Positions 38,197-47,014 of a stretch of 64,000 nt of DNA are shown piece by piece (the stretch's first letter is position 1; each line of letters starts with the position of its first letter). The translations under genes were made by a program, and so were the position numbers. The stretch is taken from contig CATLGV010000002.1 in assembly GCA_949948735.1 (NCBI GenBank), positions 124,001 to 188,000 of the forward strand, read 5' to 3'. The notes beneath the pieces were generated by a model. It worked only from the letters and a program-made list of their open reading frames with translations. It searched no databases and had not been told where the DNA came from. Source of the DNA: an uncultured Lachnospiraceae bacterium. GTDB lineage: Bacteria; Bacillota; Clostridia; Lachnospirales; Lachnospiraceae.

Positions 38197-38829
38197 ATGA
38201 AGAATTTATCGAGGCTTCTTATTTTCATATTATGCGTGCCGCTGCTTGCAAGACTTTTTATCAAACCGGATACGGAGGGACAGGAACGGGAGAGGCAGCC
38301 GGCTGAAGGGGAGCCGCCTTTTACGGTTGCGGTTGACGGGGACAAGGGAAGCTTCCGGTATGAGCCGGAGCATACCGTGGATTACATGATGGCGGCTGTA
38401 GTGCCGTGGGAGACGCTTTCCGGGGAAATTGCACTCGAAAACGTCAGGCAGGAGTATTTAAAAGCGCTTGCGGTGCTGTGCCGCACCAATCTGATATATG
38501 AATGGCAGCAGGCCGGGTATCCGGAGGTCCTTGCGTGGAAGGACTGCGGGCTGTATATGAAAAGGCTGCGCGCGGATTCCCCGGAGCTGTGCGAGATTCG
38601 AAGCGCGGTGGAGGCCACAAGAGGAGCGGTGATGACCGATGAGAGCAATGCGGTGATCGCGGCCCCTTTTTTTACTTCCTCGGATTGGGAAATGCAGATA
38701 CACAGCGTGGGGGAAGGAGAAGGCTTTTCGTTAAATTACGGGGTTCTTATGGCGCGGGACGGCGCGGACTTTGCGGGAATTCTCAACGGTTTTTTTGAGA
38801 ATATAAAAATTATCGTGATGTATAAATAG
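38197..38829 (+). CDS. SpoIID-like sporulation protein (short form)
   Basis: 210 residues from ATG 38197 with AAGGA 7 bases upstream. One N-terminal membrane helix (about 5-20). The segment VDYMMAAVVPWETLSGE...EYLKALAVLCRTNLIYE resembles the SpoIID/LytB core, including the Glu that serves as catalytic acid in Bacillus SpoIID. It is clearly shorter than Bacillus SpoIID (about 340 residues). SpoIID cleaves glycan strands during engulfment of the forespore. The next gene encodes a SpoIIQ-like protein, which strongly supports the assignment. Confidence 0.75.
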   Translation: MKNLSRLLIFILCVPLLARLFIKPDTEGQERERQPAEGEPPFTVAVDGDKGSFRYEPEHTVDYMMAAVVPWETLSGEIALENVRQEYLKALAVLCRTNLIYEWQQAGYPEVLAWKDCGLYMKRLRADSPELCEIRSAVEATRGAVMTDESNAVIAAPFFTSSDWEMQIHSVGEGEGFSLNYGVLMARDGADFAGILNGFFENIKIIVMYK

Positions 38830-38939
38830 CCTCCGATCAGGCAATGCTAGTTATTGCAATAAGCATTGCATTAAATATTCACGACGATAGAATTTTTGCG
38901 AAGCGCATATTCTATTGTTTAGCACAATGGAGGTTGAAG

Positions 38940-39818
38940 ATGAATAGACGTAATGGGAAGCGTCCCGCTATGCAAAAGGAAAAGATGAGTGTAATAGCCG
39001 CGTCCGTGTTTGTACTGTCAGCGCTCACACTTGCAGGGGTGTACATGGCAGCACAGGATGACCCGAAAACCGAGGAAAACCGGATAGATTTTGCAAAGCT
39101 TGAGGAACAGCAGAATGCAGACGCCAAAGAGAAGGAGGAAAGTCCGGTAGATACCAGATTTGTATCCGGCAGGGCCGACATGGGAAACGCACAGGCAGAT
39201 GAGCGGTTTGTAAGACCGGAAGCGGAGACAAACGATTTAAGCAATAATAATGATATGGATGTAGATCCGGAATATACGGAGGTGAATTCCGGACAGGTTA
39301 CGAATACGCCGATAGCGCTTACGGCTGAGGAGGATGCGCAGGAGAGCGAGCCGCTTGTGCAGACGGACGAGCCTGCGGCACAGGAGCCTGCGGCCCCGTT
39401 ATCCTTTGGCACGGGAGATGTACTCCAGCTTCCGGTAGTCGGCAAGGTGATTATGAATTACAGCATGGACAAGGCGGTTTACCACGGAACCATGCAGCAG
39501 TATCGATATAATCCGGCATTGATTGTAGCCGCCGAGGAGGGCGATATTATTACGGCCGCCGCGGAAGGCATTGTCACAAATATTTACAGGGATGCACAGA
39601 CCGGAAATACCATTGTCTTTGACCTTGGCGACGGCTATGTGCTGACTTACGGGCAGCTTGAGGACATCGCAGTCAGCGTCGGCGACAGAGTTGCGGCCGG
39701 CGATATGGTAGGAAAGGTTGCAAAGCCGACCATCTACTATACGGAGGAAGGCGCGAACGTATATTTCAAGCTGACAAAGGATGGCGTACCCATGAATCCG
39801 CTGGACAAGGTTCAATAG
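38940..39818 (+). CDS. SpoIIQ-like M23-family protein lacking metal ligands
   Basis: 292 residues from ATG 38940 (GGAGG 6 bases upstream). A membrane helix near 18-38 is followed by a long acidic linker and a C-terminal LytM/M23 domain (VIMNYSMDKAVYHGTMQQY to PLDKVQ). The zinc ligands of active M23 peptidases are missing: the HxGxD site reads YNPALIV, and the HxH site reads ANVYFKL. Bacillus SpoIIQ is likewise inactive and forms the forespore half of the engulfment channel with SpoIIIAH. The position directly after a SpoIID-like gene supports this role. Confidence 0.8.
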   Translation: MNRRNGKRPAMQKEKMSVIAASVFVLSALTLAGVYMAAQDDPKTEENRIDFAKLEEQQNADAKEKEESPVDTRFVSGRADMGNAQADERFVRPEAETNDLSNNNDMDVDPEYTEVNSGQVTNTPIALTAEEDAQESEPLVQTDEPAAQEPAAPLSFGTGDVLQLPVVGKVIMNYSMDKAVYHGTMQQYRYNPALIVAAEEGDIITAAAEGIVTNIYRDAQTGNTIVFDLGDGYVLTYGQLEDIAVSVGDRVAAGDMVGKVAKPTIYYTEEGANVYFKLTKDGVPMNPLDKVQ

Positions 39819-39830
39819 GAGAAAGCACAG

Positions 39831-41021
39831 ATGATTTTGTTAAAGAATGCAGTAATCCGCAGCATGAGTGACACGATATGTGCAAAATATAAGGCAAGTA
39901 CCCTTGAGGGAAGTATACTTATTAAGGACGGTAAAATCCTTGAGGTGGCTCCTGAAATAACGCTCCCCGAATCCGCGGACTGTAAGATCATTGATGTCAA
40001 CCACAATTTAGTGATGCCGGGGCTGATTGAAGCCCACTGCCATATGGGTATTACCGAGGAAAAAAAAGGGCAGGAGGGAGACGACTGCAACGAGACAGTG
40101 CATCCCGTCACGCCTGTGCTTCGGGCAATTGATGCCATTAATACGATGGACGCGGCCTTTCACGATGCGGTGAGAGCAGGCATCACGTCAGCCAATATTG
40201 GCCCCGGCAGCTCGAATGTTGTCGGTGGTCAATTTGCGGTTTTAAAGACCAGCGGCCGCCGCGTAGACGACTTGATTATGAAAGCGCCCTCCGCGATGAA
40301 GGTTGCCTTTGGGGAGAATCCGAAGGTCAACTATGCGGGAATCGGCACGTCGCCGGTCACGAGAATGGCCATCGCGGGCATGCTGCGGGAGGAGCTTGTG
40401 CAGGCCCGCCGGTATTTGGAGGATTATCAGAAGGGTGATACCGCGTACAACCTTCACTACGAGGCGTGGCGTCCCGTTTTTGAGCGGGAAATACCGCTGA
40501 AGGCGCATGCGCACCGGGTGGACGATATTTTTACGGCAGCGCGCATTGCGTCTGAGTTTGGCCTGAAAATGACGCTGGATCACTGCAGCGAGGGGCACCT
40601 GATCGCGCAGGAGCTTGCGGCGCTGGGGTATCCTGCGGTAGTCGGTCCGGATTTGGCAAGCCGCAATAAGATAGAGGTGCAGAATGTCGCTTTTAAGACA
40701 GCCGGCGTTTTGGCGAAGGCAGGGGTCATGGTCGCGATTACGACGGATCATCCGGTTTCCCTGATACAGTCGCTTCCGCTGTGCGTGGGCTTAAGCGTCA
40801 AGCAGGGGCTTTCCATGGAAGACGGGTTTAAGGCGATGACGATTTGCGCTGCCCGGATATGCGGAACACAGGACCGGGTAGGCAGCCTGGAGCCTGGAAA
40901 GGATGCGGATATCGCGGTTTTTGACGGGAATCCGATGGAGGTTTTTACAAGGACCGTGATGACAATGATCAACGGTGAAATCGTATATGACGCGCAGTGG
41001 GAGGATTCCGACGGAAAATAA
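39831..41021 (+). CDS. Amidohydrolase (imidazolonepropionase-like)
   Basis: 396 residues. The metal-binding HxH is His69/His71 in GLIEAHCHMG; later ligands include HxxS-type segments (LDHCSEGH) and the catalytic Asp in ITTDHPVS. The C-terminal AGSLEPGKDADIAVFDG-like strand (VGSLEPGKDADIAVF) is typical of the cyclic-amidohydrolase superfamily. It hydrolyses a C-N bond in an unknown small molecule. There is no signal peptide. It follows the SpoIIQ-like gene by 12 bases, so it may be co-transcribed with it, which is unexplained. Confidence 0.88.
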   Translation: MILLKNAVIRSMSDTICAKYKASTLEGSILIKDGKILEVAPEITLPESADCKIIDVNHNLVMPGLIEAHCHMGITEEKKGQEGDDCNETVHPVTPVLRAIDAINTMDAAFHDAVRAGITSANIGPGSSNVVGGQFAVLKTSGRRVDDLIMKAPSAMKVAFGENPKVNYAGIGTSPVTRMAIAGMLREELVQARRYLEDYQKGDTAYNLHYEAWRPVFEREIPLKAHAHRVDDIFTAARIASEFGLKMTLDHCSEGHLIAQELAALGYPAVVGPDLASRNKIEVQNVAFKTAGVLAKAGVMVAITTDHPVSLIQSLPLCVGLSVKQGLSMEDGFKAMTICAARICGTQDRVGSLEPGKDADIAVFDGNPMEVFTRTVMTMINGEIVYDAQWEDSDGK

Positions 41022-41100
41022 CTTGGAATAAAGCCGGCGGGGACTTTACTTGCGTTCAAAATACGTGTAGAATAATAGAGGTCGAGGAAGGAAACGGAAG

Positions 41101-42531
41101 ATGAGGAAAAATAAAAGCACGGCGCTTTTATGCCTGGGGCTGGCGCTGCTGCTGTCAGGCTGCTGCGGCAGCGCGTTGAACAATAATCAATCGAATATGC
41201 CCAATACGGCGCAGGGAACGGAAACGGGAGACAGCCCGGCCGTAAAGGACGAGGTATACGCCGCGCATCTGAAAAATCACGGGATAGAGCTGCCGGTAAG
41301 CCGTACCAGGATTTCCGTAAACCAGTCGGGGTATCCGGCTGACCGCGAAAAGAGGGTGGTGTTTCTGGGGGATTCCTACGGGGATACCTTTCGGGTAATC
41401 CGGGCCTCCGACAAAAGCATCGTGTACATCGGACGCATTCATCAGTCCCAGACGGACAACCTCAGCGGGCAGGTAGTGAGTATCTGTGATTTTTCGCGCG
41501 TAACGGAGCCGGGGAGCTATTACATAGAGACAGATATTATCGGGCAGTCCTATCCGTTTGAAATCGCCCAGGACGCCTATGAGAAGCTGTTTCTGGGGCT
41601 GCTGGCCAATATATCCAATGTGCGTCTGGAGGAAAGTCCGCAGGGCGTATGCGACGTAAGCTTTGGCATGCACATTCTGATGTACTCCCTGCAGAAGAAC
41701 GGGGCCCTGTATGAGGAGGCCTACGCGCATCTGGGAGAAGAGGCGGCGGACAGCGATATGGTGGCCAGGCTCCTCTATATGGCGCAATGGCTCTTGACGA
41801 AGCAGGACGCGGACGGAAGCCTTTACGGGGATTATGAGGCTACGGCGGCATTCTGCGGCGCTATGGCCATGGGGCGCGATACTTTCGGGAAGTATGAGGA
41901 GACTGTAGCGAGGGAATTTCAGGATGCCGCGCAGCGGGCGTGGCAGTGGCTGTACGACAGCGCGTGCGACAGCGATGCGAAAGAGGCCGCGCGCTTTTAT
42001 GCGGCGGTGCAGCTGTCCAAGTCGGTGGGAAACAGTGAATGCCGGCGTATTGCCAATGAGTTTCTTTCGGGATATGATGGAAGCTATACGGACGACAGGT
42101 ACGTCTTTTACGGCGTATGGGCATATCTGAATATGGAGAAGAACGTAGACAGGGATATGTGTACCCATATTATGCTGTGCCTTGTGGACGAGACGGAGCA
42201 GATTTGCGATGAGGCTGAAAATGATATGCTTTTCGGGATAGGGAGGCGTTCCCTTGAAGAAAATCTGCGCAGGATCCTGCTGCTGAGCTTCGTCAACTAT
42301 ATCACACCGAACAAGGAGTACACACTTATTGTCGAAAACAGCATACAATATATAGGCGGACTGAACGAGAACGGCGAGTGCCATATCGGGAAAAACGGCG
42401 TCTGGCGCGATACCGATGCGGCCCTGGGAAGGAACTTCGAATGGAACGGTATTATTTTGTTTTGCTTTAGCGATATGCTGAAGAATTTGAATGACATGGC
42501 AGAGGGAGAAGCGGACGGAGGTAATTTATGA
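41101..42531 (+). CDS. GH9-like lipoprotein without the catalytic motifs
   Basis: 476 residues. A lipoprotein signal ends at the Cys of LLLSGCCG. An Ig-like domain of the type that precedes GH9 cellulases follows (RISVNQSGYPADREKRVVF to SYPFEIAQDAYEK). The rest is an all-alpha toroid-like region. GH9 enzymes need the DAGD aspartates and a late catalytic Glu with an ARG-YV-G context; none is visible here. It is thus probably a non-enzymatic glycan-binding or scaffold protein on the cell surface. The end overlaps the ddl start by 4 bases (ATGA), so it is coupled to peptidoglycan precursor genes. Confidence 0.75.
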   Translation: MRKNKSTALLCLGLALLLSGCCGSALNNNQSNMPNTAQGTETGDSPAVKDEVYAAHLKNHGIELPVSRTRISVNQSGYPADREKRVVFLGDSYGDTFRVIRASDKSIVYIGRIHQSQTDNLSGQVVSICDFSRVTEPGSYYIETDIIGQSYPFEIAQDAYEKLFLGLLANISNVRLEESPQGVCDVSFGMHILMYSLQKNGALYEEAYAHLGEEAADSDMVARLLYMAQWLLTKQDADGSLYGDYEATAAFCGAMAMGRDTFGKYEETVAREFQDAAQRAWQWLYDSACDSDAKEAARFYAAVQLSKSVGNSECRRIANEFLSGYDGSYTDDRYVFYGVWAYLNMEKNVDRDMCTHIMLCLVDETEQICDEAENDMLFGIGRRSLEENLRRILLLSFVNYITPNKEYTLIVENSIQYIGGLNENGECHIGKNGVWRDTDAALGRNFEWNGIILFCFSDMLKNLNDMAEGEADGGNL

Positions 42532-43565
42532 AAATTGTTGTATTGGCAGGAGGAATCAGCACGGAGCGGGATGTATCGCTGGTGACGGGCGCTATGATTT
42601 ACAGGGCTTTGAAGGAAAAGCTGCATCAGCCGGTGCTGCTGGATGTATATCTGGGATACGAAGGCGATATGGATAACATTTTCGAGCAGGAGAAGGACTG
42701 GAGTGAAAACTTTGGCGCGATTGCGGAGCAGGATCCCGATATTGATAAGGTCAGGGCGCTCAGAAAGGATAATCCCAGGTGCCTGATAGGGCCCAATGTG
42801 ATAGAAATCTGCAGCCAGGCGGACATTGTTTTCCTTGCGCTTCACGGGCAGAACGGAGAGGACGGGAAGATTCAGGCAATGTTTGATTTGCTTGACATCA
42901 AGTACACGGGTACGGACTACCTTTCCAGCGCGCTTGCAATGGATAAGGCGATTTCCAAGGCGCTGTTTGACAAGTATAATATCCCGACCGTAAAAGGAAT
43001 CACGCTTACCAGAGAGGAAGCGCAGACAGTTACGCCGTGGTATATTTTCCCGTGTATTGTCAAGGTCAACTGCGGCGGCTCCAGCGTGGGCGTATACCGC
43101 GCCGACAATAAGGAGGAGCTGGACGCGGCGTTGGACGCGGCCTTTCGGCTGGAGAACCGCGTGATTATCGAACAGTACATAGACGGGAGGGAGCTTTCCA
43201 TCGGCCTGATGGACGGCAAGGCGCTCCCTATCATAGAGATTATGCCGAAGGTCGGATTTTATGATTACAAGAATAAATACCAGGCGGGATCGACCATCGA
43301 GGTCTGTCCGGCTCAGCTGGACCCGAATGTCGCCAAAGCGATGCAGTCCTGTGCGGAGTCGGTTTACCGCGCGCTCAGGCTGCGCACCTATGCGCGCGTG
43401 GACTTCAGAATGGATCACAACGGCAATTTCTACTGCCTTGAGGCCAATACGCTTCCGGGGATGACGCCCACCTCGCTCCTGCCGCAGGAGGCCGCGGCGG
43501 TCGGAATGGATTTTGCGGCGCTTTGCCAGCAGATTGTTGAGATTTCCTTAAAGAAATATGATTAA
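42528..43565 (+). CDS. ddl: D-alanine-D-alanine ligase
   Basis: 345 residues with the ATP-grasp fold. LAGGISTERDVSLVTG is the N-terminal motif; FLALHGQNGEDGKIQAMFDLL, PCIVKVNCGGSSVGV and VDFRMDHNGNFYCLEANTLPGM are the family segments. It joins two D-Ala residues in the cytoplasm for the peptidoglycan pentapeptide. CLEANTLPGMTPTS keeps the metal-binding Glu and Asn. The gene is translationally coupled at both sides: to the GH9-like lipoprotein upstream and to murF downstream. Confidence 0.96.
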   Translation: MKIVVLAGGISTERDVSLVTGAMIYRALKEKLHQPVLLDVYLGYEGDMDNIFEQEKDWSENFGAIAEQDPDIDKVRALRKDNPRCLIGPNVIEICSQADIVFLALHGQNGEDGKIQAMFDLLDIKYTGTDYLSSALAMDKAISKALFDKYNIPTVKGITLTREEAQTVTPWYIFPCIVKVNCGGSSVGVYRADNKEELDAALDAAFRLENRVIIEQYIDGRELSIGLMDGKALPIIEIMPKVGFYDYKNKYQAGSTIEVCPAQLDPNVAKAMQSCAESVYRALRLRTYARVDFRMDHNGNFYCLEANTLPGMTPTSLLPQEAAAVGMDFAALCQQIVEISLKKYD

Positions 43566-43581
43566 TACAGGTGGGGGCGAA

Positions 43582-45045
43582 ATGGGAAAGCATCATATGA
43601 AGAATATGACACTCAGGAATATTGCCGCGGCCGTACACGGCGTGCTTCATACTGAGAATATTGCGCGCGGCGTGGACGCGGATACGACATTGGCGCAGGG
43701 GGTGGTGCTGGATTCCCGTCAGGCAGGCCCCGGATGCGTGTTTATCGCGACAAAGGGAGAGCGCGTGGATGGGCACAGCTTTATCCGTCAGGTATGGGCG
43801 GCAGGCGCTATCGGGGTAATCTGCGAGAAGGCCCCGGATAATCTCGAGGGGAACCCTGAGGGGAGCCCTTCAGGGAACCCTAAAGGGAGCCCATTAGGGG
43901 CGTACATTCTGGTGGAAGACAGCTTTCAGGCGCTCAAGGATGTGGCCGAATTTTACCGTCAGCAGCTTTCGTTGAAGGTGGTCGGCATCACCGGGAGCGT
44001 AGGCAAGACCAGCGCGAAGGAGTTTATCGCGCACGTTCTCGCCCGGAAATACCGGACGCTGAAAACAGAAGGAAATCATAATAATGAGGTAGGGCTTCCC
44101 CTCACGGTGCTGCAAATCCGGGAGGACTGCGAGGTGGCCGTGCTGGAGATGGGCATCAGCGATTTCGGGGAGATGCATCGTCTGAGCAAAATTGCGCGGC
44201 CGGACATCTGCGTGATTACCAATATCGGACAGTGCCATCTTGAGAACCTTGGGACGAGGGATGGGATTCTGAGAGCAAAGAGTGAAATCTTTGACTTTAT
44301 GGATGACGACGGATACGTCTGCCTGAACGGGGACGACAACAAGCTGGCGACCGTGCAGGAGATCAAAGGGAAAAAGCCGCTGTTTTTCGGCATGGAGGAG
44401 CGCAATGACGTCTTTGCCGCAGATTACAGGCATGTGGGACTCGAGGGCAGCCGGGTTATGATACACGTCCAAACGGCAGAGCCGGTTTCCTTTGAGGTGT
44501 TTATACCGCTTCCGGGAGAGCATATGGTGTATAACGCGCTGGCGGCCGCGGCGGTCGGAACGCTTCTGAACGTCACGCCTGCGCAGATACAGGAGGGAAT
44601 CCAGGCGGTCGAGCCGGTTGGCGGAAGAAGCCACATTATCCGTACCGGCAGCTTTACCATTGTAGACGACTGCTACAATGCGAATCCCGTATCCATGAAG
44701 GCGGCGGTTGACCTGCTGACGCAGATTACCCAGACGCGGGCGGTGGCGGTTTTGGGCGATATGTTTGAGCTGGGAGAACGGGAGCGGGAGCTGCACCGGG
44801 CCACTGGCGAGTATGCGGCGGCCAAAGGCATTGACGTGATAATATGCGTCGGCGCATTATCCGAAAGCATGGCGGATGGCGCCAGAGCTGCGGCGCATGC
44901 CGGCAGCAGCGTATATTACTTTGAAAATAAAGAGAAGCTGATTTTACAGCTGCCGGGACTGCTTCGCAGAGGAGATACCATACTTGTCAAGGCTTCGCAC
45001 GGGATGCATTTTGAAGAGCTGGTTCAAATCATTGAGCGGGAATAG
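43582..45045 (+). CDS. murF: UDP-MurNAc-tripeptide-D-alanyl-D-alanine ligase
   Basis: 487 residues from ATG 43582 (GGTGGGGG lies 5 bases upstream; an ATG at 43558 overlaps ddl). The Mur-ligase ATP site is GITGSVGKTSAKEF, followed by LKTEGNHNNEVGLPLTVL and NIGQCHLENLG. The C-terminal domain has VDDCYNANPVSMKAAVD. It adds the D-Ala-D-Ala made by Ddl. A 24-base tandem duplication inserts GNPEGSPSGNPKGSPLG into the N-terminal domain, at residues near 90-106, in what should be a surface loop. Confidence 0.96.
   Translation: MGKHHMKNMTLRNIAAAVHGVLHTENIARGVDADTTLAQGVVLDSRQAGPGCVFIATKGERVDGHSFIRQVWAAGAIGVICEKAPDNLEGNPEGSPSGNPKGSPLGAYILVEDSFQALKDVAEFYRQQLSLKVVGITGSVGKTSAKEFIAHVLARKYRTLKTEGNHNNEVGLPLTVLQIREDCEVAVLEMGISDFGEMHRLSKIARPDICVITNIGQCHLENLGTRDGILRAKSEIFDFMDDDGYVCLNGDDNKLATVQEIKGKKPLFFGMEERNDVFAADYRHVGLEGSRVMIHVQTAEPVSFEVFIPLPGEHMVYNALAAAAVGTLLNVTPAQIQEGIQAVEPVGGRSHIIRTGSFTIVDDCYNANPVSMKAAVDLLTQITQTRAVAVLGDMFELGERERELHRATGEYAAAKGIDVIICVGALSESMADGARAAAHAGSSVYYFENKEKLILQLPGLLRRGDTILVKASHGMHFEELVQIIERE
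43849..43896 (+). repeat. 24-base tandem duplication inside murF
   Basis: Two adjacent in-frame 24-base units (43849-43872, 43873-43896) differ at about six bases and encode GNPEGSPS and GNPKGSPL. The next codon begins a third GGG. The unit has internal dyad symmetry (CCCTGA/TCAGGG). Confidence 0.85.
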
Positions 45046-45061
45046 CCTCCGGCAGGCACGG

Positions 45062-45100
45062 CAAAGCGCAGGCTGTTTCAGACCTGCGCTTTGTTTTTTT
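45062..45100. terminator. Terminator shared by murF and plsC ends
   Basis: Perfect 11-pair stem (CAAAGCGCAGG, 45062-45072, with CCTGCGCTTTG, 45083-45093) followed by a T-run on the plus strand. The hairpin covers the plsC stop codon region. Confidence 0.85.
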
Positions 45101-45812
45101 CATAGGTATCCCGGATAATATTCTGAACATACGGGCCAAGCTGCTTCTGCGTCTCTCTGGGAAGGTCGTTTGGGTAGATTGGCTTTCCGTATTCAATAAT
45201 GACATGAGACCTTTTGATTTTGGGAAACTGGTTTTCAAAAACAGCCGCGCTGTTGTTGATGGTCATCGGAACAATAGGGCAGCCTGATTTTGTTGCGATT
45301 CGGAAGCTTCCCTCATGGAACGCAAGGAAGGTTCCCTCCTCCCTGTTCCGGGTCCCTTCCGGAAAAATACAGATGGAAATCCCGCTTTTTACCATATCGA
45401 TTGCCTGCACAATGGTTTTGAGCCCGGCCTTGACGTCATCCCTGTCGAGAAACACGCAGTGCAGGTTTTTCATCCATATATTCAGGAGCGGCACCTTCTC
45501 CATCTCCTTTTTGGCAACATAGCCGGTGGGACGCGGCACTCTGGGGTATGTAAGGACAATATCAAAAAAGCTCCGGTGGTTTCCGACATACAATACGCTG
45601 GTGTCCTTTGGAATATTTTTCTCCCCGATATAGTCAACCCGGGTCCCGGCCAAAAACCGCACGCACCGAAAGGCCCAGTTTACAATGGCCAGACTCGACC
45701 GGCTCTTGACGGACGGACTGATTTTGCCGATAAGCCATTCAAGCAGCATGAGCGGAATGCTTAAAATCAGGAAGAGAATGACAAACCCTCCCACAAAAAT
45801 AAATCTGATCAT
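45078..45812 (-). CDS. plsC: 1-acyl-sn-glycerol-3-phosphate acyltransferase (PlsC type)
   Basis: 244 residues with an N-terminal membrane-associated helix (1-25). The acyltransferase block HX4D is NHRSFFD (His79, Asp84), and FPEGTRNREEG is the glycerol-phosphate-binding block. It transfers an acyl chain to lysophosphatidic acid at the membrane. It converges on murF and ends within the shared terminator. Other lysophospholipid acyltransferases share these motifs, so the exact acceptor is not certain. Confidence 0.92.
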   Translation of the reverse strand: MIRFIFVGGFVILFLILSIPLMLLEWLIGKISPSVKSRSSLAIVNWAFRCVRFLAGTRVDYIGEKNIPKDTSVLYVGNHRSFFDIVLTYPRVPRPTGYVAKKEMEKVPLLNIWMKNLHCVFLDRDDVKAGLKTIVQAIDMVKSGISICIFPEGTRNREEGTFLAFHEGSFRIATKSGCPIVPMTINNSAAVFENQFPKIKRSHVIIEYGKPIYPNDLPRETQKQLGPYVQNIIRDTYEKNKAQV

Positions 45813-45957
45813 ATTCTTTTACCTTTCCTTGCACAACAGCGTTTTCTGTTTTCTGCCTTGCTTTTCTTAATACATTTTAACATGATTTGTATGTTCAGGC
45901 TACCACATTTTTACCTTTTGTATGAAAGTATACGGGCTGCGGCTGAAACTGAAATTT

Positions 45958-46830
45958 TCAGAAATCAAATTCGCCGCTGTATTTTTTGAAAAACTCATAA
46001 TAAGCCCGGACATTGGGAAGCTCGGTCCACCTTTTGAGATCTACGGGATCTTCATCCATATCGTAGATTCGGGCGCCTTTCATGGAGAGCAGGAACGGGG
46101 AATGGGTGGCAATGATAAACTGGCATCCGAAAAACCGTGCGGAATCCTCTAAAAGCTTTAAAAGCTCCTGCTGCTTTTGCGGTGAGAGGCTGTTTTCGGG
46201 CTCATCCAGTAAATATAAGGCATTGTCACGGATATTTTCGGTAAAATACAAAAATGCGCTCTCCCCGTTGGAGTGTTCCCGCACATTGTCCACAAGAGTC
46301 TCCCGCACATATTTTGACTGCGTCTTCTGCCGCGCGCGGTTTTTCTTTTTGAGCTGTTCGTAATCGTCAAGCGATTTCATCTGAAAATGCGAGTATTTTG
46401 TATCCAGATAGTCCTGAAACAGCTCCTCGCGTCTCAGGTCAATGCCATTGTTGATGCTGCGCAGATTCAGCATAAAGTCAAAGACATCGTCGCTTGTTAT
46501 GATTCTGCTGTCCGCGGGAACGGCGCTTCCGGCTCCCGGCTCCATTTCATAGCTGCACAGATTGACATAATCCTCAAAGAAATTGGAACGGTTGTAGAGC
46601 GTATCGCGGGTTACGCCCAGCTTTTCGGCAATCACATTCAATGCGGTCGTCTTGCCGGAGCCGTTTCCGCCATACAGAATCGTGACAGGCTCAAAGCAGA
46701 GCGTGGTCAGGTGGCGCCGCGATAAGACCTGAAACGGATAAAAAGTATCATAACAGGTGCGTTTTATATTCATTGTGAAGGTGTATTCCCGTTCGACATC
46801 GGGAAAATTGAATTGTGACAGATAAACCAT
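45958..46830 (-). CDS. Orphan AAA (ABC-type) ATPase
   Basis: 290 residues. Walker A is GGNGSGKTT (Lys60), Walker B is LYLLDEPENSLSP, and the switch His is in IIATHSPFLLSM. The ABC-signature region is short, and the middle segment lacks the long coiled coil of RecF/SMC proteins. This fits the small AAA_21-like group, some members of which belong to toxin-antitoxin or defence pairs. Here both sides hold unrelated genes, and no partner nuclease or toxin is seen. The ATG has AAAGGAG upstream on the minus strand. The role is unknown. Confidence 0.85.
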   Translation of the reverse strand: MVYLSQFNFPDVEREYTFTMNIKRTCYDTFYPFQVLSRRHLTTLCFEPVTILYGGNGSGKTTALNVIAEKLGVTRDTLYNRSNFFEDYVNLCSYEMEPGAGSAVPADSRIITSDDVFDFMLNLRSINNGIDLRREELFQDYLDTKYSHFQMKSLDDYEQLKKKNRARQKTQSKYVRETLVDNVREHSNGESAFLYFTENIRDNALYLLDEPENSLSPQKQQELLKLLEDSARFFGCQFIIATHSPFLLSMKGARIYDMDEDPVDLKRWTELPNVRAYYEFFKKYSGEFDF

Positions 46831-47014
46831 GGAAAGCTCCTTTCTGCTGCGGGGACGTCCAGGGCGTCGTAATCATTATAGCAGAGCCGGCCTTCTACTG
46901 GCAAGGGCGTCGGAAAATCATTGAAACAAAAAACAGCTGCGTCATATTTCTCCGGATTGCCACATATTTATTCATAAGAGAAAAGAAGCTACAGCGTCTG
47001 CGAGGAGGCAGTCT

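Noticed and set aside
38844-38939. N-terminal extension of the SpoIIQ-like frame
   Set aside because: The ATG at 38940 has a GGAGG site at ideal spacing, and the 32 upstream codons resemble intergenic sequence.
43849-43900. Possible CRISPR-like repeat
   Set aside because: There are only two adjacent 24-base units without spacers, both in frame within murF; it is a tandem duplication.
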